Notes: generated by a model not told the origin, from the letters alone. A DNA stretch of 64,000 nucleotides from Hysterangium stoloniferum (GCA_015178975.1 WHVD01000008.1:186001-250000), one strand, 5' to 3'; shown: positions 44,130 through 55,698, numbered from the stretch's first letter. A program made the numbers and translations.

Positions 44130-44960
44130 TTACTATCAATTTTAAAATATGATATAGATTAATGCTCATACTTTCACATAGAATGGGCTGGAATTTAGTG
44201 AAGGCAATGAACCAGACACTCAAGAATCTCACATTTTCCCTCTAAATACATCAAAACCCTGACCAGTGGAAAGCGCAAAGGAGAGGGAATGTGTCATGAA
44301 GCTTTGTTTGAGAAGCAGCCTGAAAGAAAACTCAGAAAACAACCTAGGCTGAATTATAAGGAGACTTAAGGTATAAAATATTTTAATGCAAATAAAAGGG
44401 TTTTCTGTACATATATTCATTTTTAAGAGTATATAACACAATATAGAACTTCTAAGACATCATTTTTTTGAGCCTCTGTCATCCACAGGTAAAGTTGACA
44501 ATGAGAGCTGAAGTTGCAACACCACAACTTGCAACACTCCAGGTGCTGTGTGTATGCCAGCAGCTGCAAGTGGGTCTATGAGATTTTGCAATGAGTGGTG
44601 TCCAGCCAAGGTTATCACTGTGCCTGCACCTGCCCCATCCCTGCCCCTCCCCACTATTCCGGCATTGCTGCTACTGCACTGTCAGGATAACAGGCCAAAT
44701 TTCCTACATCCTTTTACTATCCCCACCCAAGTCTGTCACAAACACGATCTGGATATTGCCCGCTATATCCTCTCACTTACCCTGTCTGATATTGGCACTT
44801 GAACCAACCCCACCCCAGGTTGTCAGGTTTGGTCCCATCCAGATCAAGACCATAATATTACTCCATATCTCTTCTCACTCACTCTATCAGACAGTCTGAC
44901 TGGAAAGAATACCTGTGTTCAAATAATCTGCTAGCCTGGTGATCACAGTATGAGGACTCT
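44130..44960. other. No supported feature
   Basis: AT-rich to mixed sequence with short ORFs only. No domain seen. Confidence 0.35.
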
Positions 44961-44964
44961 CTAC

Positions 44965-45227
44965 TGTTGGAGTGTAGCCACTAAGAGTAGAGTGGGTAGA
45001 TGCTAAACTGGTGATATAACTAGGCTTTCAGATGAGGGATCTACTCCTCATCTGAACTAACTATATACTAGAATACATGGTCTGTGCACTGGTCTGTGCA
45101 CGAATGTGCTACGGATCTAGTGAACACTAAACTAAATATAACAATCACATGCATGAACCAGTCAGAACCTATACAGTCACAAGACAAGATATGAGATTAC
45201 AGTTAATCATGTTATCATATTCTAACA
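44965..45227 (+). repeat. Possible small solo LTR, 263 bp
   Basis: Ends TGTTGGAGTGTAGCC and ATATTCTAACA form a TGTTGGA/TCTAACA-type imperfect inverted pair, as in Copia LTRs. The flanking pentamers (TCTAC and ACCTG) do not match, so the call is weak. Confidence 0.3.
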
Positions 45228-45554
45228 ACCTGCTCAAGTCCCCATCTCTCTTCCCATTGAACCTACCAAACATCGAGTTCTGACCCTCTTCAAATATTGT
45301 GCTACCATTCACCATCCAGAAGTGAACCAATCCATGCCATTCTTCAAGTCAGTTTCCTTATATATTCCTGTACTATTCTTTTGGCATGTCCATTATTAAC
45401 ACTCAAAAACCCACATAGCTATTCTCCCAACCCCACCCCAACACTTCCCAAACAATGCTAAAACAATGATACAAACCAAGGAAAACACCTTTACACCTCT
45501 TCACACTTCACATAACCTTAGACCCAATACCGCCCTTTATTATCATATTTATCC

Positions 45555-46316
45555 TCCCACAAATCTGCCATAATCAGTTCTCCCCAACTATACAACCACA
45601 CCTTCGACCTCCTCCAGAAACTCATTGTCATGTGCCTCCATATGGCGTAGTGGATCGACCCAGAGCGGGATGTCACAAAACTGCTCAAATATGAGCCGTA
45701 CAGCACCCACCATCACAAGTCATATCTCCACACACCCTCGGGTTCAGATCCCAGACGCGTGTGCCTGGTTAACTACAACCGCAAGGGGGACAAAAAGTGG
45801 GGAGAAACCACATCCACTTGTGCTAGAAGTTCCAACATCCGACCACATCTCCCTGGCATTCCATGCCCAATAGGCAAACCAATTCGATGACATGAGCATC
45901 GCAAGTCCGCCTACTTACCACAACAAATAACGATTGTTTTTAGTTTTGATGTAGCATTCCAATCCGGGAGCAAACCCTTGCATGAATTCCGTGCAGATTT
46001 CTTGACTGGAAGCTTGTTGAATCTCCCCAGAGGCTTTGTGGCGCTGACCAATGGCCATGTTCCAATTCATCGTTTGACATCAACCGCGTTGTGGTATCAT
46101 GATATTTCCACACTACCGAGGAATATGATACCCGATTTGAACATGTCATCGCATATCCTGGTTGACAGGGTTCAGCAAGAAGCTCTTGCATCTCTTGAGG
46201 GACTGCATGGAATAACGCGAGCCATTGATGCATCCCAACAACTTGTGTTGGACCTTGACCTGTCATGTCATGTCTACTCGCCACACCCATTTATGAAGAG
46301 CGATGCACAATAAATC
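45555..46316 (+). pseudogene. Unidentified protein fragment, one in-frame TAG
   Basis: A plus frame reads LYNHTFDLLQKLIVMCLHMA, TAG (about 45649), then WIDPERDVTKLLKYEPY, HTPSGSDPRRVCLVNYNRKG, CARSSNIRPHLPGIPCPIG and, without a break, LPRGFVALTNGHVPIHRL, SHILVDRVQQEALASLEG, VYSPHPFMKSDAQ, ending TAA at 46311-46313. It reads like a well-conserved protein, but I do not recognise the family. The ATG frame at 46303 overlaps its end. Confidence 0.4.
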
Positions 46317-46677
46317 TGATCCGGATGAACTATCAGAGGCTACAGAGGCTATCTCTTTGGGTGGCCGCAGGACTCTCCGATACACTTTCGATTTTTTCCG
46401 ACCAAGGGAACAAGTCCCGTACCAGGACAACGAGCAGATGGTGAGCGATGATGAAGACGACGCCGGCGGTGCCCTGAAGCTGCCGGGGGGCATTCATACA
46501 CTTTTGTCAGAGTGTGAAATTGGGTCGAATCCTGCCGAGTATCTGTACAAAGACCGTTATTGTGTCCAAGAAGACCTGTTTGACCCTACCATCAACAATG
46601 TCTGGGGCATGCATGTACCCGCCAAAACAGCCACAATCCACCTGTTATCAACTCTAGTGCCATGCGACCACCTGTAA
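46303..46677 (+). CDS. Hypothetical protein with acidic stretch
   Basis: A 124-codon ORF with SDDEDDAGG and then LPGGIHTLLSECEIGSNPAE. It overlaps the previous frame by 11 bp and ends 200 bp before the FKS fragment. No domain recognised; it may be another exon of the same old gene. Confidence 0.35.
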   Translation: MHNKSDPDELSEATEAISLGGRRTLRYTFDFFRPREQVPYQDNEQMVSDDEDDAGGALKLPGGIHTLLSECEIGSNPAEYLYKDRYCVQEDLFDPTINNVWGMHVPAKTATIHLLSTLVPCDHL

Positions 46678-47565
46678 TCCTTCCATCTTCGTCCAGGCCA
46701 TCGCTTACTCAATTATTACGGCCCGGTCAGACTGATTGCACTCGGGGGAGCCATATGGTGTCCAACTCCTTTCCTACCCGGCCATTGTATTCCATTGACG
46801 AGTTGGCTTCTCAAATGGAGCATTCATATCTATCTTCCCAAGAGTTAGTCATTTGCCCTAGATGTTTACATTCTAAAGGACTACAGTTTGACTTCCTTAT
46901 GCAACAACTCGACAGCCGCGCTCCCGAATGACACCCAATCAAGCGCTCCTCACTTTGCACGCAGACTACATCGGCGGCCAACACGCCAATTATCAAAAAT
47001 GGTATTTTGCCGCTCAACTCAACCTTGATGACGCAGTTGGCGTCGCACAAAATCCTGGTTTGCAGCGCCCAACGAGCGTAAAACGTGGGTGTGCTTATAA
47101 CCTCCGACCGAAGGCCAGCACCTATTATGTAACATGTTCACATGTAGTGGTTAATGTTCTTTCTATATATCTGGAAGCCCCTGGTTCAATTCCTACCCTG
47201 GCTTTTTATTTCTCCACTTTTAAACAATCTTCACACCTTTTTGGCCTATGCCTTCTAAATTTTTAGATTAACCCTGAAGCATGCCCTACAAGCACCAACA
47301 TACCCAGCCAATCCCCATGTCATGCAGATGCACTAAAACATGTTAGCTAAACATACTTTATTTTTTGTGCCTAGATTTTGCTACACAGTGTCAGGGGACA
47401 ACCTTAAGTTCCTCAAATTAACTTTTGACTTGTCAGAGTCTAGTCTCATAAGTCCAGGGTAAAGGTACCTTGTTTTTATCACATTTTCAAACTCCACTAC
47501 ACTTTAGTTAGTCACACGCTAGCCAAGGGTTCCTTAGACTTTTCTCTTCAGATTCCCTCTGCTAG

Positions 47566-48364
47566 GTAAGTAGTACTGCAATTTGTATGTATATAACTAG
47601 ATAGTGTTAAGAACTGAAAACTGACTAAATGTCGGTGGCCAACAGGGACTGATCGGAAGGACTTGGCTTCAGCTTATGTGCTGTGCCCTCGCAAATATCC
47701 GTAGGGTGTCCTTAAATTTCAGGCGGGCAAAGACTAATCCTAAAGAGCTCCTCTCAGTGATATACCGATGGGAACCGAAGGACAAGTTGAGCGTCAGGCC
47801 AAGGGGGTTGGGGCCGGGAGTGGGCGAGCGCACGCAAAGGCGGATGGGGGATTCTTAGTATGAGACTGTTACAGACGTATGAGGGTATTCTGAGTCGATA
47901 TTCTGATTGCCTAGTAACTACAACTACAGCGGGTTCATATACAAGTAACAGGCATCTAGAAAATACTAATGGGGAGAAGGGTGGAAAACGGTATTAACAA
48001 TAAGCTTGACTAGGAACGGGAGGTTTATGATTAGTTCGGAGGCCAATGATAACCGAGAGCGGGATTACGATAAAAGGAAATTGTTCAAGGACTACAAATA
48101 TAGATAGACATATATGAAACATAAGATTGAACGGATCAACATAATAAAAGGGAACGTATCAAAGTTTGACCAGACAATACGAGTTATTTTGATGTGGGCA
48201 TAAACCAAGTTTGATCTTTGCGAAAACATACGTCAGCTTCGGGGCCGATGGTTTCCGAGACGGTGACTTGAAACATTGATAGGTGGCGATAACCTTGGGA
48301 CCGATAGGGTTGCGACACGGTCGTAACAGATAGATATAAACTAACTTCAGATTCCCTCTGCTAG
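47566..48364 (+). mobile_element. 799-bp intron-like insertion bounded by 20-bp direct repeats
   Basis: CTTCAGATTCCCTCTGCTAG occurs at 47546-47565 and 48345-48364. The insert begins GTAAGTAG immediately after the first copy, and the second copy ends in AG, so removing 47566-48364 as a GT-AG unit restores the uninterrupted sequence. The interior has higher GC than its surroundings and several short blocks (for example CTTCGGGGCCGATGG), but no ORF I can identify and no poly-A tail. Confidence 0.7.
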
Positions 48365-48608
48365 TGCCCCAACTCTGTCTTAGTGCAAGTCAGTGCAGTC
48401 TAGAGAGTCGCCCTTACACACAGACACAGAGTTAATTTATTTCCTAATTATCCCTCTTTAATACCTCCAGAGTCAATTAATTGTAATTAGTTGTTACTCT
48501 CCTGGTCTAAAAATATTAATCTCAAAATTTGGGCATCCAAACTAAAACCGATGCTTCTGACTTGGAAGAATGACACCAGCCAACAGCCCTCCAGTAACTT
48601 TAACAACT

Positions 48609-48666
48609 CGTGTGAACATGTTACATAATAGGTGCTGGCCTTTGGTCAGAGGTTATAAGCACACCT
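48609..48666 (-). repeat. Right TIR of the element in FKS
   Basis: Reverse complement of 47087-47144 with about four mismatches. Ends ATAAGCACACCT. Confidence 0.85.
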
Positions 48667-50199
48667 GTAAAATGTGGTTCCGGTCTGCACTCAAATTCAG
48701 AAAATTCCTTGAATGCTGCCCATGATCAATGGCGACAGGCGACACATAATATGAGCCAATACGACCGGCTTAGGCAACTCGTGCTGTATCTGCTGTGCTG
48801 GGGAGAGGCCGCACAGGCCGGTTCATTCCCAATGTCTTTGCTTTGGTCAAACCTTTATACTGCTTCATTCGCGACCAGGGATGAAGTTGTCGACAACAAG
48901 TTTGTTCATCGCAAGTGCGACCATGCCAACATTATTGGTTATGATGACATCAATCAGCTGTTTTGGGGCCCAGAAGGCCTTGCTCGTATCATACTAACTA
49001 TCAAGGTTTGTTGTTTGGTTGCATTCTCATGGATCAATTTCCTCATACCTCTCACCTGCAGAAATGCCTTGTTGAGATTCCTGCTCCGCAATGCTTCATG
49101 CATTTCGACTGCATCAATTAGAATCACATCTTTTTCAAGACCTACTATGAACACCGTTCTTTTCTCCACCTTCTTGTTAACTTCAACTGCATTTGAGTCA
49201 TCGACATCACCATGTACTGGTACTTCACCACATTCAATTCACCCACCATTTATGTACCTGACTTGAACACGAAACCAACAGCTGTAATGACTTGCTCAGC
49301 CACAGCGCTCGGTGGTGTGGTCGCCACTGTAATTATGATCCTTGCAACTGTCATTGAATTCACATACATTCCCACGATGTGGAACAACACCACCCATCTC
49401 ACCCGTCAACTCCTATTCCTCTTTATCGTGCTCACTCTCGCTGCTGGGCCCACATTCTACATCACCACAGTTGACTCTTCCTCCAATCAGCTCCCGCTCA
49501 TTCTCGGCATCGTGCAGTTCTTCATTACCATGTCCATGACGATCCTATTTGCAGTGGTGCCCTCTGGCTGCATGTTTGGTGATAGCGTCACTGGCAAGTC
49601 CCGCAAGTACCTCACCAGCCAGACCTTCACTGCCAGTTACGCACCTATGAGCCGTAGTTCGTGTATGGCTTCTATCGTGCTGTGGGTGCTCGTATTTGGC
49701 TGTAAATTTACCAAATCGTATTTCTTCCTCACACTTTCATTCCGTGACCCGATTCGTGTCATGGTGTGCATGGTCATTCAAGGTTGCAATGACAGGTACT
49801 TTGGCAATGCACTGTGCAGGAACCAGGCGACATTTACTCTGACAATTATGTATGTTATGGATCTTGTCCTTTTCTTTTTGGACACATTCCTGTGGTATGT
49901 CATTTGGAACATGGCATTTAGTGTCACAAGGTCACTGTCATTGGGTTTTTCAGTTTGGACACCATGGGCAGATATTTATATGCGGCTACCTAAGAGGATT
50001 TATGTGAAGATATTGGCCACTGGGGATATGAAAGTCAAGTATGGTTGTTTGAGGAGAGTGGGACATGTTCATCTCTGGGTTCATACTTGTATTATTAGAT
50101 AGATGGTTATTGAATCTGTACCTTGATTTTTTAAATTATAAAATGTGCAAATAATTCTAATCATATTAATTATTGTGAGACTGGTTGGTGTACTGGTCT

Positions 50200-52710
50200 G
50201 GTCATGCCTGGCTAATGGATGCACTGTGCATGCTACACATAAGTATTATCTACCACAACCACCTCCCCTCAGATCCTAGCTATTATAGGTCAATGCCAAC
50301 AACAAATATCCAACTCTTCCAGCTCCCTGGACAATATAACAAAAGGATGCCAGGTGATGAACTCCAGGATCTCACACATGAAGTGGACTGGCTTGTGTTT
50401 TCCAGAAGCAGTGATTCAGACCATGACACTCACCAGAACAATCAGGTGTGTGACAGTCTTATACAGCACTAACAGGTACTCATCCCTGGACTCCTACATA
50501 TAGGTTCATTCTCATGAATACCAATACAAACAGGCCTACATCAATGACCTTGAATGCCAGAACATTGACTTGAAGAGGCAGCTAGCTACAGCAACCCATG
50601 CAGCCACCACCAGACCCATGAACAGTGTCATGAGTCAGGGTAAGGACAAGGTCGCAGAGTGGATCCACCAGATTGCTGGCAAGTACACCCTGATGTATGT
50701 TCTCTGGATTGGAAATATGGAACTTTTATGAAAGACCACCCTGGACCCTATATACCATCTGGATGACCAATTCAAACACATTGAGGGTAAGCAACAGGGA
50801 GTACCTTGACCTGCTGAAGATGCTCCCACCTGACTACTACGACCCAGTGTGAGAGGTATGGCGAAATACACTCAGGAAATATAGTCAGATGTGCTCTTAC
50901 TATATTTCCTTTATTATTTCTATTTTCTCTCTTTCATTATATCTAGAATTAGTTCGACGACCTATGTATGCGGTACATCGACTCTTGTGGGTGCACACAT
51001 GCCAGACTTATGTATTCTAGCGCCCGTAGTTTAGAACTCAGACACTTTTTACACCACAACCACGACTTACCCAGACACCCGTTAGTGTCCTGTAAGTTGT
51101 GATTGGTGTATCGTCTCAACCGTCACAGACGGGCTTTAGCTACTCATTCAACCTGAGTTTCGAACTGTATCAGTCAAAACTCAATCCCTATCTCAACTCG
51201 CGTGGACTACATCCACGCTACTCTATTATTCGACTCTCTAACTACTCTACTTGCACTCGAGCAGTTGTCCAGAATCGCACTTCACCAGTCGATTCTGGTT
51301 ATTCATTCTAGCTATCTACCTTACTTTAGATAGCTATTTCTCTCTACCGTATTGAACTAAGTAGTCAATACGTGTTCGGTCCGTATTAGACTTAGACAGT
51401 CAATACATCGTGGTACCGTACTTCAACGGTTGATATTCTTCGTATATAGAATGGTTAGAACTTCTACCACTCTTCACACCCAGCACAAGTTTTCGACCAA
51501 TATTTTCAAACCCATGTAAGTCTCTTTTCATTTTTTATTCTTTTTTCTTCACTGATTACACTTATTTCAAGGAGGGAATGAACTGGGCCTGTTCTGATGC
51601 TATTGCTCACATTCATCACATCTGTGGCCTGCATCTCTTCAACATACCCAACATGGCCGATTTTGCAAACCACAACTGATGTGAAAAAAACTATTGTGAA
51701 TTTATTGGATGGGTGGAGGCTGATAATGGTGAAAGCTATTATGAACCTTTGCACCTATCCTTCATTACAACTACTGCGGTAAAATTGACATCAACAAATT
51801 GTTCCTCAATCTGGTCCTCATTCAGGTGAGTGACTCATATTTAGGCATTTTTATTTTCAACTTATTAACAGTATCTACAGGTTTACAAGGCAATTATACA
51901 TGGCCCAGGTGCACTGGACCAACCAAATAATGTCCAGGGGCTCAAGGAGAGTAAGTGGGGTATGTCCAAAATTACCTCAGGAGCTATTGCTGCAACTGCA
52001 ATCTGTGTAAATGGTGCACTTTAAGTATATATAATTTACTAATTATTTGTTTGTCGCATGATGCACACTTTCAGTGTCAAGGTTCAGCAACATCTATTGA
52101 TTATGAGGAAGATTTTTATACATGCCTTGAATTCCTTTCAGTCAATAATGGCATAGTCAAGAAAATACTAAACATGTGGAATGAACAACTTTATGGTGTA
52201 CCCAATACAAAGACCATGGCCATCCCTCAACAGTCATGAAACTCTGCAAAGACAATTCTAGCTGCACTCAAAGCCACTGGATCACAGTCAGAAGACCAAT
52301 CAGTAACTACAATACATGACAGGGAGAATGTCAGGACTGGTAGTGCTAATTGTTACAATTCAGATGGTGACAACTCAGACAGCATCCTAACATTGCCTTT
52401 GGTAATGGCCAGCTTGGACCCATTTGGGATGCCTCTCCTTCCAGATGTCAACCCACTTGCAAGTCCACCAGCTCCCCCTAAGCCCCATCCTGGTCATGCC
52501 CCAAGAGCCACCACTTGCGACACATCCAATGTCACTGAGAGCCTCCCTCCTCATCATTTGAACCATTTCAGGTCGAAATGTACAGGTCCAGAGCAACACC
52601 CAAGCACTGGGGAAGTGGTGGTGAATGAGAGTAGGAAGGTGGGGAAAGCGAAACAGAAAACAAGGCCAAGGGCAGTCAGGATGACTGGGAAGATGAAGAT
52701 GGGGAACTGA
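50200..52710 (+). pseudogene. Uncharacterised basidiomycete gene (DUF6698-like?), split by an LTR
   Basis: Left part: GQYNKRMPGDELQDL, then (50510 on) YQYKQAYINDLECQNIDLK, AEWIHQIAGKYTLMYVLW, LKMLPPDYYDP. After LTR removal the frame continues AQVFDQYFQTH, intron 51516-51571, EGMNWACSDAIAHIHHICGL, TGA at 51677-51679 (Trp fits), YCEFIGWVEADNGESYYE, a shift, KIDINKLFLNLVLIQ, an intron, VYKAIIHGPGALDQP, ITSGAIAATAICV. A Pro-rich basic tail ends at TGA 52708-52710. I recall similar uncharacterised proteins in ectomycorrhizal basidiomycetes, probably the DUF6698 family. Function unknown. The LTR, the stop and the frameshift make it a pseudogene. Confidence 0.6.
50848..51478 (+). mobile_element. Solo LTR, 631 bp (family LTR-A), inside a gene
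   Basis: Begins TGTGAGAGGTATGGCG and ends CCACTCTTCACA. Perfect target duplication CCCAG (50843-50847 and 51479-51483). Deleting the LTR and one CCCAG restores an open frame, so it hit a coding exon. Confidence 0.95.
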
Positions 52711-52929
52711 TGACCCTGAGATAGTGTTGTGTATTTTTAAGGTTTTTTCTATTTTTCTCAATTTCCCCAAAATGAAATTCTTAACAATATTGTCTTGATT
52801 TATCTTGAAATTATGCAATTTATTTTGTATTTTTACCTTATGAATTGAGTGAGCTACAGAATTTCTATCTTTTATTCTTTTTTGATTAATATGTCATTCA
52901 CCCAGCGACTCAGCACTTATGCATGATGC

Positions 52930-53115
52930 AGGAGAATATTGTCACAAAATGTGACATTTGTTACAAAAGCGACAATTGTCATGAATGTGAGAAGTTATCA
53001 TGAATCTGACACTTGTCACAAACCTGACATTTATCACAAACTCCACACACCTGTCACCTGTCACAAACTGCGATGGCTGTCACAGACACAACAAGCTGTC
53101 ACAAATAGTCGATAG
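52930..53115. repeat. GTCACAAA-rich short repeats
   Basis: About ten variants of TTGTCACAAA, CTGTCACA and ATGTGACATTT in both orientations within 180 bp. Confidence 0.5.
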
Positions 53116-53514
53116 TCACATGTACCAAATATCATGCATACATGATGTGCGTGTAGTAACTTCATAACACATGAGAACTTTACATCAGTGTGTATGCTAT
53201 GTATGCTACAATGAAAAGTAGTGGAAACTCCTGGAATATTTCAGAAGATTCCTGGTATAATAGTTAGAAATAGATACAAACAAGTAAATAGAATATTGTA
53301 GAATATTCTATAAGATTCTATAATGTTCTATAATGTCTCAGAAGTAATTAGAGTCTTTTATAACCTTTTAGAAAATTCTAGAAAATTCTAAATGACATCA
53401 TCTAATCTTCTAGAACCTTCTAAAATGTCTCAGACTAAAATGTATATAAGGAGCTCTGCTCCAGCTGTGAAATATAACTATTTATCAACCCATTTACACC
53501 ATATCTGTGTGTCA
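53097..53514 (+). repeat. Possible LTR relic upstream of IRE1 fragment
   Basis: TGTCACAAATAGTCG at the left, a TGTATATAAGGAGCTCTGCT promoter-like box at about 53438-53457, and TGTGTGTCA at the right, a layout seen in gypsy-type LTRs. TTCTAGAA or TTCTATAA words repeat in the middle. No matching target duplication was found. Confidence 0.3.
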
Positions 53515-53629
53515 CTGCAGCAAGCAGTTTATTGCCAAGCGGCGAGACCGGTTGGCGTCCTGGCATTGTTGCTGAGCAGCAATTTTTTCATATTCGAGGT
53601 CTAAACTGTGCTCATTCAAGAGCCTGACC

Positions 53630-54960
53630 TTATTGGGGTTCACGGTGATTTTGTGTGTTGTGTCTGCGAAACTCCTGATGGGCTTTTGGAATGGGTTACA
53701 GCCACTGTTTCGGAGCCCTGGGGCTGTTCAGGCAGAACCTTCTATACCTGTGCCCACTCCGCCTTTGGTGGAGTCTATTCCCGAAACCGTACCACCCGTA
53801 CTAGCCGACGTTGACGACCCCCGCTCCCATTCCCGTAGTTAATACTGATACCGATACATCTTCGCCACCGCAGATACCAGCATCTCCTTTACCATCAACG
53901 CCCAAAACTGATCAACAGGTTCACCTACCAACACTCCCGCCGAACTCAGCCCCAGCCCCAAGCGCAGATCAGGGGAATGGAGAGGATAGTGAGAAGGAGG
54001 ATGCGCCGCGCAAAAAGTCACGCCGGCGGAAGAGAGGCAGAGGCCGGAAGAAGGTGAATGTGTTGGGTGAGAAGGATGACGATGATGCAAGGGATGTCCT
54101 TGATGATGAAACTTTTACTCCTATGGTGGCCGTGACGCCTGTTATTGGTGTGCCACCGACACCGAGAGCTGGTGCTGCTCCGGCGTTGTCTACGTTAGTG
54201 GTGTCTGATACTGTGCTGGGTAAGAGTGTATTCTTCTCATGGCGTCGCAATTGCACTAATCTCATTTCACTTCATCATCGTAGGGCACGGTTTGCAAGGT
54301 TTCCAAGGTACGATCGTCTATGAAGGTTCCCTCCAGGGCCGCGCAGTCGCCGTAAAACGCCTCCTACGCGACGTTGTCACCATCGCCGCGGGTGAAGTCA
54401 TGCTCCTCCAAGAATCCGACAACCATCCGAACATGATTTGCTACTACTACAAAGAATTTAAAGACGGCTTCCTCTACATTGCACTCGAGCTCTGCCCCGC
54501 CTCCCTCGCGGACATCATCGAGCCCCGATGCATTCTCCGCCATCGCAAGTGTGTTCGACCCGAAGCACGGCCTCGCACAGATCACGGCGGGCCTGCAGCA
54601 CCTGCACATGCTGAAGATTGTGCATCGTGACATCAAGCCGCAGAACATCCTCGTGTCAAAGCCCAAGAATGGGCAGCACTGCATGCTCATTTCGGACTTT
54701 GGCCTGTGCAAGCTCGACGTGGACCAGATGAGCCTTTTGCCGACGGTGCATGGTGCGATGGCGGCGGGGACGGTGGGGTGGCGCGCGCCGGAGATTTTAT
54801 GGGGGATGTGAAGCTCAACGAGCAGCCGATGAACCCGGACGAGCATGATTTGTCGTCGAGGGGGAGTATGGTGTGGGGTGTTTGTTTTATTATACCTTGA
54901 CGGGCGGCTCCAGTTTGGAGATAGGTTTGAGAGGGAGGGTAATATATTGAAGGGGCGCAG
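53630..54960 (+). pseudogene. IRE1: IRE1-type kinase fragment
   Basis: A weak membrane-like stretch (about 53640-53700) leads to a long Pro/Ser then Lys/Arg-rich linker (53811-54170; KKSRRRKRGRGRKK) and VVSDTVLG. Intron 54220-54283 (64 nt) keeps frame into GTIVYEGSLQGRAVAVKRLL, ALELCPASLADIIE, a one-base shift near 54520, ITAGLQHLHMLKIVHRDIKP, LISDFGLCKLDVDQ, MAAGTVGWRAPEIL (54780). After another shift come VKLNEQPMNPDEHDLSSRG and GDRFEREGNILKGRRC (about 54905-54960). HRD, DFG and APE are present. IRE1 is the ER stress sensor with a kinase and a C-terminal RNase domain; the RNase part is absent. GC content is higher than the flanks. Confidence 0.8.
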
Positions 54961-54964
54961 GTGC

Positions 54965-55690
54965 TCCAGCTCGTCTCGCTGGGTAAAAAGTGTTTCAATG
55001 GCTTCCCTCGCCTCAGCGAGGGTTGGAGTGTGCTACGAAACAGGGTAAATAACATGCGATTATTGAAATTTCATTTCTATGCTCATCTGAATAATTGCTA
55101 GGTTGGTATTGTTATCACGTCGGGGAGTGTTCATTTGTAATAAAGAGTGGTATGGATTTTGTGTGATGTCGTGGCTGCTATTGGATGGTCGAAGATACAA
55201 AATTATTTGGCAAGTCCTTTCTCTCTACATATATATGCAATCTGATTTAACACGAGGCTTAAAGAAGTCTGGTAAACAACCCCTGGTAGCGATACCCAGT
55301 CAGCGTCTCGAGCACCATCGCGATGCTCAAACATCAAACATTTCTTGCCAACAAGAGCGTGATTTGCTCTTCTACCGGTGATTTCACTGGCGAAAGTTCA
55401 TCCATTTACAAACCGTTCCGTATCCTTGTGGTGTCGAGCAGCCAATTATTCAGTTAAGTGTGCAGTGACAACCTTGAGCTTAAATTTGTTTTATTGGCAT
55501 ATTAATTCTATACTATAGGATCACAATACCTTGTTCGATCATCCCAGGGATGAAAACGCCTGTTTTCATGCTAAGCGTGGTATTTTTTCCTTGAAACTAT
55601 GATCTTGTTGGCCGCCACCACCTATGATTCTGTGAGCAGCTCTTGCTTAGAACTGTATATTTATGTGGATGTGTTGAATCTCAAAACCCC
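54965..55690. other. No supported feature
   Basis: Mixed sequence after the IRE1 relic. Short ORFs (for example 55103-55381) show no recognisable domain. Confidence 0.35.
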
Positions 55691-55698
55691 ATTACAAC

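Larger units (their letters stand above)
47087..48666. mobile_element. TIR element (MULE-like, non-autonomous) inside the FKS fragment
   Basis: TIRs of about 58 bp (47087-47144 and 48609-48666) share GGTGTGCTTATAACCTC, GGCCAGCACCTATTATG and AACATGTTCACA. The 9-bp flanks are GTAAAACGT (47078-47086) and GTAAAATGT (48667-48675), differing by one C/T change. The flanks fall in the FKS reading frame (Val-Lys-Arg or Cys) and coding resumes directly after the right flank. A 9-bp duplication with long TIRs fits Mutator-like elements. No transposase frame is present. Without its own nested insertion the element is about 781 bp. Confidence 0.82.
46880..50045 (+). pseudogene. Beta-1,3-glucan synthase (FKS-type) middle fragment
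   Basis: Left part (46880-47086): [13 protein letters not shown], a one-base shift, then [46 protein letters not shown] 1580-bp insertion follows. Right part (48667 on): NAAHDQWRQATHNMSQYD, LLCWGEAAQ, an internal deletion, IIGYDDINQLFW, intron 49006-49061, KCLVEIPAPQCFMHF, KTYYEHRSF, MYWYFTTFNSPTIYVP, then several hydrophobic membrane segments up to WTPWADIYMRLPKRIY and KVKY at about 50045. FKS synthases make cell-wall glucan at the plasma membrane and are about 1800 residues long; the catalytic C-terminal half is absent here. TAG at 49119-49121 and TGA at 49194-49196 both fall where relatives have Trp. Confidence 0.85.

Noticed and set aside
45940-46290. 116-codon minus ORF
   Set aside because: Opposes the better plus-strand frame; no recognisable motif.
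47640-48330. Mitochondrial rRNA or group II intron origin for the 799-bp insert
   Set aside because: Words such as GGTCGTAACAG look rRNA-like but I cannot match any conserved helix or domain V; kept only as an intron-like insertion.
53839-54265. Minus-strand ORFs opposite the IRE1 linker
   Set aside because: Shadow frames of a GC-rich coding segment; the plus strand has the kinase motifs and intron.
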